NCBI GenBank assembly: GCA_024516155.1
Contig: JAJJXM010000019.1
Coordinates: forward strand, 310,001-374,000
Direction: 5' to 3'
DNA: 64,000 nucleotides
From: Pyronema omphalodes
Taxonomy: Eukaryota; Ascomycota; Pezizomycetes; Pezizales; Pyronemataceae
The notes beneath the pieces are model-generated. The model ran no database searches, had not been told where the DNA came from, and saw only the letters and a program-made list of their open reading frames with translations. Below are positions 56,510-64,000 of this stretch, piece after piece (the first letter of the stretch is position 1; each line of letters begins with the position of its first letter). The position numbers were made by a program, and so were the translations under genes.

Positions 56510-59500
56510 ACTTTGATTTTAAGTGGACTTGAAAGTGTCCATATGAGATGGAAATTTTTGTGTTTTGTGGAAGTGTTAGAAATGAAGCAGGAAAACAGTT
56601 ATCAAGTTTGCAGAATAGACGACAAAATGAATTACGCTTTTACATACATGAGCAAAATATAAGATACTTATTATTCCCTAAACAGTAAATGGTAATGTAA
56701 TTAGACAGTCAGGGCTATCATGGAACTGGTGGGCTTAAACGCGGACTTGAGAACATCGGCTCGCGCAAGTGTCATTTTTTAATGTAATGTAGGGAAATGA
56801 ATGAAGGATGAAGACAGAGAGAAAGAGGGGCAGAATTGAAGAAAAGGGTATTTTGGTTTAATAATTGCAGTCCTTTCATAAGTAGATTCAAGAAGTCAAC
56901 TAAACGACTAGCTGTATTCACAAAAATTTCTCACGGCACACCTACCACTTGATATCCTGACCAGCAGCATTCTTTACAGAAAAGTATGAGTAGCCTCGGT
57001 CAGTGTGTGATTACAACACACAAAGAGGTATGGGTAGTGTTTCTATGTTAAAATTTTGCTAGGGGGCTCATTCAGAGGTTTATGACGCTATTTCGAGCAA
57101 TAAACGTATGTAGATACATATAATCGACGTGCGGCTTGCGTATAGCAATTATAAACCGATATACCGTTCTTGAGCACAATAAGTACTATTTCACCCGGCC
57201 AACATCCAAAAATCTCCAATGGACTTGAACATAAGTAACTTGGTAGTAGTCAATCAAAACTAGTGCGGTGCGTGAACATGAATGCAGCCATCAGCGCTAA
57301 CAATGATCATATGAACCTCCAGCAGGTATCACACCTCAACCGTAATCCACCTTCGAAACAGCGGAATCCACTTTTAATTAATTCATAGAGCACGTTCTTG
57401 TTAAGCAAGCTTGGTATTTTCCGGGTGAAGGAGCGCTGCGGTGAAAAGTAGAAATAGCTCATGTTGTAGCCTAGGCTTACTTCAGCTATATATATTCCAT
57501 CTCCATCTCCACCTCCGTATCAGCGGCTGACCCCAGATTTTCTCTCCATTTTCTCTGATTTTTTCCCAGATAAAGCTTTCACTGAATTGTTTCCCACAGG
57601 TCGACAAAGAGCAATGGTAACTTGAATGATATTGAGTGCACGAAGAGGAAATGCTGATGATGTTACGAAGATAGTGAAAATGATTTGAAACAGATTCGGG
57701 AATCGGGCCTCACCTACGGCGAAAAATTGTTAATCACAGCCATAACACGCTGGGGGGAGGGGCTTGGTATCGAAGGACTCGACTAAAACGCAGAAGAAAA
57801 AGACCTTGAGGAGATAAGGTCGAGCATCTTGTGCCCCAGTATTATCGAGATTCAGTTGCGACTTCATCAAGGTACGTTGATTCACAATTACTTTTATCAT
57901 AGCCAGATCTGATCGACGAACCAAGGTAGCTAACATTCTAATAGCATAGTCTCGAAAGGCATGTATCGACTAAGCACTTCTCTGGTCAGAAACTTTGTTT
58001 AATCAATCACCACTGCCAGTTCAGCAATGTCCTGATTTGATCGTCTCAGTTCTTATTTGTGTCGACTGCTGGCTTTCACTGAGGGTTCGAATGCAAGTTC
58101 ACGGTCTGAAACCTCTTGCCGCAACAAAGAAAAGCATTGCACCCAAGTTTTGACTGCATATTTACTCCACATCCCCCGGGATATTGGTGATAATCTGTGA
58201 GTCGATTGCTTATTCTGGGATACATGGAAGGTACACTTGTTTCACCCCTACAAACCGAGTAGAGATATACAAAATTGAGAGGAACTACAGCTAGTAGATG
58301 TGTAAGACTGGATGCACATTCAGTAACCCCATATACATCAGGCTCACTATACCCCCACACTCCTTGGGATCTCTGATAAACATATGGAAGTCGTCACCAA
58401 CCAATGCCCGTACACTCACCGAGCCATGCAGTTATACCAACATTCATGTTGACTCAACAACTGGAAGTTTCTCCTAAAGATTGGAGGCATAACATCCAGT
58501 CGAAGCCGAGGTAGTTACCCAAAGGGTGATCCAATTCCAATGCACACAATCCAACACTCAGGGTTTACCGTGTTTGCTAACTCATCTTTAAAAAATACCC
58601 TGACAGTGGTACTAAATAAGCGATATCAAATTTTTTCAGATCAAAGCCAGATTCCGAGCGACGAGAAAAGGGGAAGAACATCATTGATTAAGATTCAGGG
58701 CCCACCCAATCGGAGATAATATAACATCACACACTTCAACCCCGGTTTTTTATCTTCCTCGCTTCTAAGATACGGCAAGCTATCAGGACCCTGGATGTGT
58801 ACCGTTCCCCGCTTCTTCCAACCGCCCAGCATGGCTGGTCACTCGCCTGTTCCTGGTAACCCTTGTCAGCCTTTGGTAAAATGACGGTATGTATTCTTCC
58901 TATCCGGTGTATAAAATGCTACGCTTACCGTCTGGCGCTTATGAAAACATCGGTAGGTAGCTTGCAGAATTGCTGACACTGAAGCATTCACACCCCTTTG
59001 GCAAGGCGTTCCGCTTATTCTCCAGCCATCCGTAATTGGTGGCTACTTGGCGATTAACAAGCGTCGGAATATCGCTTGGTATCACTCGGTTGACAGATAT
59101 CTGCGCTATAAGTTTGTTTGCACGGTCTACGATAACGAAACGCAATAAGATTCTTGCAGAAAAAAACAAAGTCGCCTGCGAGTAGTAAACCGAATATTAA
59201 CGCCACCGGAATAATAACAGCTTCTGTACTACGCGCGTACAACCCATAATACATTCATTTATTGATCATGGTTTCTGGGATGTTGCGCAGTATCCATCGC
59301 ACGCTCATCAAGCAAAGCTGCTCTGCTCCAGCCGCCCATATTTTACGTACAACATCACTTTCAAAATACTGCACGACTAGCTGGCGATCGCACATTATGC
59401 GCCCAACAAGCCAGCCCGACAACCAGTTTACGTACTCAGAACGTGGCCGTGCATCTTTGGTACGCAGCGTGGGAAGTATGCAGAGTTACGGAGCACCGTG

Positions 59501-59532
59501 TTGCTGTATCTTTAGGTTCCTCAATGGGTCTA
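56510..59532. other. Gene-free stretch
   Basis: 3 kb without supportable genes, RNA or element termini. Composition is uniform and AT-leaning, with only short accidental ORFs. Confidence 0.5.
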
Positions 59533-60426
59533 TGGTGGATTTCACCATAAACGTCCGAAAACCGACGAAAAAATCCCACGCCACGCCAAACGCTACTTCT
59601 CAACCACAACAACCAGAATCAAATATATTTAAACGTACAATTGAAATTCGTCTTCTGAAGAACAATACTACGATTAAAAAAATTAAATTTAAAAAAAATC
59701 CGATGAGTTATAGAGCTTCAAAAACCCGGTATTTTGTATGGGCGGCCTAAAATGTGTCGACGCTCTTGGCACGCCAAGACTGCCAAGACTAGGAAATTCA
59801 CAGCGGAGAAACATGTTTGATTGGCTGAAAAAATGACTAAGCCAATGGCACTAAACAAGATCCTCCCCCATCCTCCTCCGATGTGATCCTTCCGCCCTCT
59901 CTACAAACTCCTGTTGGCGTTCATCCAAGCCTGATGCATAGGAATCAATCCATCGTCGTGATTTATTTGCAAATCGGCGAATGGTCGTCAAAGACACTGA
60001 ATCCAGCCCTTGGCAGACTGTTCTTTCCAACCCCGTGAAGGTATAATTACAGTTCTCCCGAGTATATCGCTTGACTGCTCCCCAGTAAAATTCAATGTAA
60101 TTCAGTTCACAGTGAACTTTTGGGTAGAATAAACACTCGTGACCACGCTTCACAATTTCAATCTCAAGCAGTGATTTCTCCTGAACAAAATCTGGCTGTG
60201 ACGGGGTGCGCCTAGGCGATCGGCAGGATAGTTGAGGGCGGGAGGGTATTGCGCGACTTTCGGGGAAGGTATGGTCGACGTGACTTCCGACATTAGCGTA
60301 AGCGAGAAAAACTATGAATCACCGAGTGTCACTCGAGGCCATTTTAATCCCTGTCGCCCCCCCTGTCATCGGGACCAAAAGTGTCGACTTTCGTCGGTTT
60401 TCGGACGTTTATGGTGAAATCCACCA
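59533..60426. mobile_element. Tc1/mariner-superfamily-like element with perfect 38-bp TIRs (894 bp)
   Basis: The left end TGGTGGATTTCACCATAAAC continues as an inverted copy at the right end without mismatch for about 38 bp. TA flanks both sides (59531-59532 and 60427-60428). The first 15 bp of each TIR are themselves near-palindromic (TGGTGGATTTCACCA). It carries a minus-strand transposase fragment. The perfect TIRs suggest recent insertion, or maintenance of the ends by a full-length relative. Confidence 0.82.
59851..60198 (-). pseudogene. DDE transposase, C-terminal fragment
   Basis: Reads QPDFVQEKSLLEIEIVKRGH, then ECLFYPKVHCELNYIEFYWG and KSRRWIDSYASGLDERQQEF, ending in a stop at 59851. 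The motif PK-x-HCELN-x-IE-x-YWG corresponds to the P-x-x-x-x-LNPIE-x-x-W block around the last catalytic residue of Tc1/mariner-type transposases, and the whole segment is widespread in fungal DDE endonuclease proteins. The N-terminal two thirds, with the first two catalytic Asp, are missing because the right TIR follows within ~200 bp. It cannot be active. Confidence 0.75.
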
Positions 60427-60669
60427 TACTTTATAGTCGGCGGACGACGTGACGGAGCTTCTCCCTCAGTTCTCTGCAGTTGCTTCGCTTGGCTGGTACA
60501 TAAACAACAACAAGGCACGTGCTGGCCCAGTAGTTGGAGGCTTCCCGATACAGACCTGAATAGCACGGAGAAATGCGGCTGGGGTTTGCTACTCGTCACA
60601 GCGACCACTCACTCTGTCACTCTAATTCTCGACTTGTTGTGTTAGGCTCATGCACGTCTATGGGGCGGG
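60427..60669. other. Short spacer between the transposon and the next promoter
   Basis: The transposon ends 576 bp before the next ATG, so its insertion lies just upstream of that promoter. Nothing else was recognised here. Confidence 0.5.
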
Positions 60670-60676
60670 TATATAA
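60670..60676 (+). promoter_or_regulatory. TATA box (TATATAA)
   Basis: GGGTATATAAGTACCCC lies 327 bp upstream of the ATG at 61003. Between them is a C/A-rich leader with CAGCATCAGCATC repeats (60747-60780) and ACTACATC repeats. Confidence 0.5.
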
Positions 60677-61002
60677 GTACCCCGGATGAACTTTTACTGC
60701 ACCCGGTAGAAATAGCGAGAAAGCCCCGGAGTACGTAGAGGCAGGCAGCATCAGCATCAGCATCATCAGCATCAGCAACAGAATCTGAAACCCAGCTTTC
60801 TATTTCGCCATTTGATTTCAACATCTACCCGTTCAGTTCAACGTCATCTAAGGCAGACAACCGAAACTCCGTTTACCAGTACATAACTACATCACTACAT
60901 CACTACATCACTTGTCTATCGTCACAACAGCTCAGCTACCACCATCCACTTCATCACAACACAACACAACACAACACAAAAACTAGAAATACCACAAAAA
61001 CA

Positions 61003-62300
61003 ATGACTGACACTCATGCCCCGACTCCTCCCCCCGCAACAGACTCCTCCATGCCTCCCCCACCGAGGCCCTCCCCGCCGATTGTATTTGCGCCGAAACC
61101 ATTGCGGATCCCGACGGCGTACTTGCCTCTCGTTGCTCGTACCCCCAGTCCCGCACCTGCTATGGCTAGACGAGGAAGCATCCAAGAGGAAGGAGCTATG
61201 AGGTAATTCCCCCATTTCATTCCTACGGTTGCGATTGCGGATATGATTCGAGAAGGGGATCGGGAGCTGGTTGGAGCGGTGCCATACTGGAAGCTATGGT
61301 AGAGCTAGGGGTGGCCTAGCGACATTGCGACTTGAAGCAAAGCGTGCAAAGCAAAGCATGACTGAAGAATTCTCAAGCTTCTGGAAGGAGTCAAAGCTGT
61401 CGGAGTTACATTCGGTGGCTGCTTATGGTGACTCTGGAACTTGTCATTATCTTCGTCTTACGGTCTTACAAGCTGGCAACTTTGCATGTCTGAAAGCTAT
61501 CGTGGCTTACAGAGTCGACGCTTTGCGCCTTGGATCCGAGCTTTGGCTACTGTATCGGGCTCCCCGGGCTCCCTGGGCACTCCCCAGGCTGCACTGGGTT
61601 GCGCTTTTTATGCACCTTGCTTCCAGCGGCTTCCATGGGCGTTCCAAACCTGCACCTAGCTCTAGCTACCTATTAACCATTCCCAACCTCCGGGTCTAAA
61701 GACCTAAGCTAGAGGCGGCAGCATGTCTCATGAGCTGTCATAGTTTCATGTGATGGTTGACTATATCTGGGCGTGCTGGGCAAGCCGAGGAGCGCAAGCG
61801 CCGCTGTCGTCTGCTCCGGTTCTAGCAACGCCCAGCAATACCGCACTGTAGCAGCCTAGAAAATAGCCGCCGAATGAACCTGCTCAATGATCTCATAGCT
61901 CACCAATTCTTATCTTCGCCTCCCGTCGCTTTAGCAGCTTCGCTTCGTTGATCATTAAGCTAACAAGTGCATCTCTCTAGTCCTACTACGGAAGCTAATA
62001 ACAACAACATTCTCGACGACTTCCTGAAAATCGTACGTTCCCAACGTGAGGGTCGTAAAACAGTCTCGCCTTTGAACCTTCGCCGTCGCGAAGAAGGTCG
62101 TGAGAGACCTTTAATTCGTAAGTTTAACTTCCCTTTGATATGTTCGGCTTAGGTGGCGTGGCTGGTGGCATGGGATTAAGAATTATTTGCTGATATGTGG
62201 TATACATATAGCCGCCTCCCCAGTCTCTCGTCAGCTCGCTCGTAACCCAATGATCTTCAATACACAATTCGAAATGATGCCCGAAGAGGATACTTCTTAG
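61003..62300 (+). CDS. Small proline-rich orphan protein with a long first intron
   Basis: Exons 61003-61202, 61981-62117 and 62212-62300 give 141 aa. Junctions are GT-AG with GCTAAC near the first acceptor. The protein is MTDTHAPTPPPATDSS, a Pro-rich tract, LPLVARTPSPAPAMARRGS, then NNNILDDFLKIVRSQREGRK, LNLRRREEGRERPLI and an acidic end FEMMPEEDTS. Several SP/TP and RRGS sites could be phosphorylated. I do not recognise a family, but the coding character is consistent across all three exons. Intron 1 is 778 nt, about ten times the other introns in this window. Confidence 0.7.
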
Positions 62301-64000
62301 CTAGCTATCAAGCTGGTTTTTTTCTTCTTCACGGTAAATAAATTAATTCTCTAGGCGGCATGGAAATTTGCAATGGTAAAGCTAGGCGCAGCTTTCCCCT
62401 CAATGCCTGATGTTTGTTTTTTATGGATATGTTATAGCGTAGCAACGGTGTTTATGGTTTCGGTTGGTTTTGGATAGCAGTTCTTTAGTTTACTTTCTTT
62501 TTTTTTTCTGGATTTACTTTGATTTTTTGGGTTAAAATAACCGTTCTTCACAAAGTTCGAGATATCTTAGAATTCTTTAATCAACAAATATGTGTATAGG
62601 ATATGTAGGTAGGGTATGGATAGCAGGAACGGTAGAAGGGGCGGGCTCGGGGGCTCAATGGATTAGTGAACGGAAGGGGTTCGGATTGTATGTAGCGTTT
62701 GTCAGTTACATAATGGAGGCGGAATATCGGACGATACGACACGGCTGAGAAGCTTGGCGAAGCATGGGGAAGCACGGGGAAGTGTATCATCTGGGTTGGA
62801 TTTTATGCAGCATCGCTTCTGTTGGCCAATTTGGCGAACCGTGGGTTGAAGTGCAGGAGGTTGTATCTAGGAACCAATAGTACAGCAGGAAACTTTATGA
62901 TCTGGAAAAACTTCAGTCACCTGTTCCAATAACCTTGTTCTCATAACACTGCATTTATATATAAAAAAAAACATCGTTCGGTAAAAAAATTGAATTCCCT
63001 TCTATATAGGAGAGGAGAATTCAGCTATGAATTATTTGCTTGTATATGTAGCAAATAGCAAAAACTGATACTGAGAACTGAGAACAAAAAGTATCATAAC
63101 ATCTATTCATCTATTCATCTATCATTTAATGCCACTTTATAAATCTAGATACCCGCATCCAACGCCACATCGAAAATATAAAACCCTAGATCTCCCATCT
63201 CGCAGCAAAGTGCGAAGATAATCGGATCATGCCACACAGCCCGGTTTTCTTATCCCCCCGCAGTCTGGAAGTAGAACTATGTATGAAACCTCTGTGGTTG
63301 CAGAAACAGCTGGGTTGTTGTTCCGAGTTCGGAGGGTGGTGTGGGGGGTAGGGGTAGGGGTAGTGGTAGTGGTAGGGGTAGTGGTAGGGGTAAAACCTGA
63401 CAGCGGCTAAGAAGGATGACATATGAGGGTTCGATACGGCACATATGTAGCATACAGCTTCAAGGTCAGACCCCGTAGGTGATAGGTGCTGTACTGGAAG
63501 GTAAGAAGTTGTATGCTCTATGATGACTTGTACATATCACACCGCCAACCTTTTGGTAGCCTGGAATTTGTCTATCACAGAGTATCACAGAGTATTACAA
63601 AGTTCTTAAACTCTCACTTTATGGTGAAGTTACTTCCATGTTATATCCAAAATTTCGAATCCTATGGGTTCCGCCGTACTCAAAGCATATCCTCCATGTC
63701 CCTGTCTTCATACCTATAAAACCGGGATAACTCGTAGGGAATTGCATAACCAGGAAAGAGAAATAAAAAGAGCGCCTATATAGGAGACATATGTTCCAAG
63801 CGCAGCCAAAACCCATCAAACACTGGAAGATAAGGCGTGAGGCATGTGCAGTGATGCTGAGAATTAGCGAACGTTTCTGTAGCGAGAAATAATGAGGCGT
63901 AGGGCTTACGAACGCGCGCGCAGTCGTCAGGGATATTGAGAAACGAGTAACGACATTATACATGGCGCCATATCAAGAAGACGGTTATGAGATTTTTCAT
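62301..64000. other. Terminal gene-free stretch
   Basis: Includes GGGGTA/GTGGTA hexamer repeats (about 63345-63395). A minus-strand ORF at 63619-63963 has a true ATG but no recognisable motif and could not be supported as a gene. Confidence 0.45.
63345..63395. repeat. GGGGTA/GTGGTA hexanucleotide repeat
   Basis: About eight imperfect hexamers. Confidence 0.88.

Noticed and set aside
63345..63395. Interstitial telomere-like repeat
   Set aside because: The unit is GGGGTA/GTGGTA, not the TTAGGG of filamentous ascomycetes, and it is short and imperfect.
63619..63963. 114-codon minus-strand ORF near the right edge
   Set aside because: It has a true ATG but no motif, and the composition resembles the surrounding noncoding DNA.

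Overview
This is nuclear DNA from a filamentous ascomycete (Pezizomycotina; possibly Leotiomycetes, although no marker settles the class). The evidence is short GT-AG introns of about 45-160 nt with CTAAC/CTAAT-like branch points, a fungal chitin synthase, a C2-domain Ypk1 kinase, a Csm1/Pcs1 monopolin subunit, a LaeA/UMTA-like methyltransferase and a peroxisomal Fox2 ending in AKL. I rebuilt exon structures by hand from splice sites, reading-frame continuity and family motifs. There is no transcript support.

Layout. 1-6 kb: two minus-strand housekeeping genes, csm1/pcs1 (894-2976) and ypk1 (3963-5979). 6-11.8 kb: no genes; it holds a 1.07-kb hAT-type element with a pogo-type MITE nested inside. 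11.8-18 kb: two diverged paralogues of a low-complexity orphan gene, each followed by a decayed repeat array. 18.7-22.2 kb: chitin synthase. 22.2-23.8 kb: G-rich tracts, 53 perfect copies of an octanucleotide, and a Mutator-like (MULE) deletion derivative. 24.2-25.7 kb: a six-exon orphan gene. 27.6 kb: an RS/RD-rich orphan. 31.6-33.0 kb: the LaeA-like methyltransferase. 33-45.8 kb: gene-poor, with tRNA-Gly(TCC), an inverted repeat pair, a second MULE, a direct repeat pair and a possible HeLo-like relic. 45.8-53.5 kb: a compact minus-strand run of FOX2, a nitronate monooxygenase-like protein and an AN1 zinc-finger (Cuz1/ZFAND1-like) protein. 54-60.5 kb: a Harbinger-like MITE, one orphan ORF and a TIR element carrying a transposase fragment. 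61-62.3 kb: a small three-exon orphan gene.

Functional links. FOX2 and its upstream neighbour, the nitronate monooxygenase-like protein, both end in the peroxisomal signal AKL. Both have a CCGAGG hexamer, the core bound by fatty-acid regulators of the FarA/FarB type, upstream of the start. The remaining recognised genes act in unrelated processes: chromosome segregation, TORC2-Ypk signalling, cell-wall synthesis and proteasome-linked stress.

I did not find a clear, complete, undescribed system. The observations most worth following up are: a 297-codon acidic frame that continues in phase past the csm1/pcs1 stop and off the window edge, with in-frame splice options that would remove the stop; the paralogous VQSDTE-repeat genes with their 3' arrays; the octamer array; and a MULE whose inverted repeats carry splice sites around a retained first exon.
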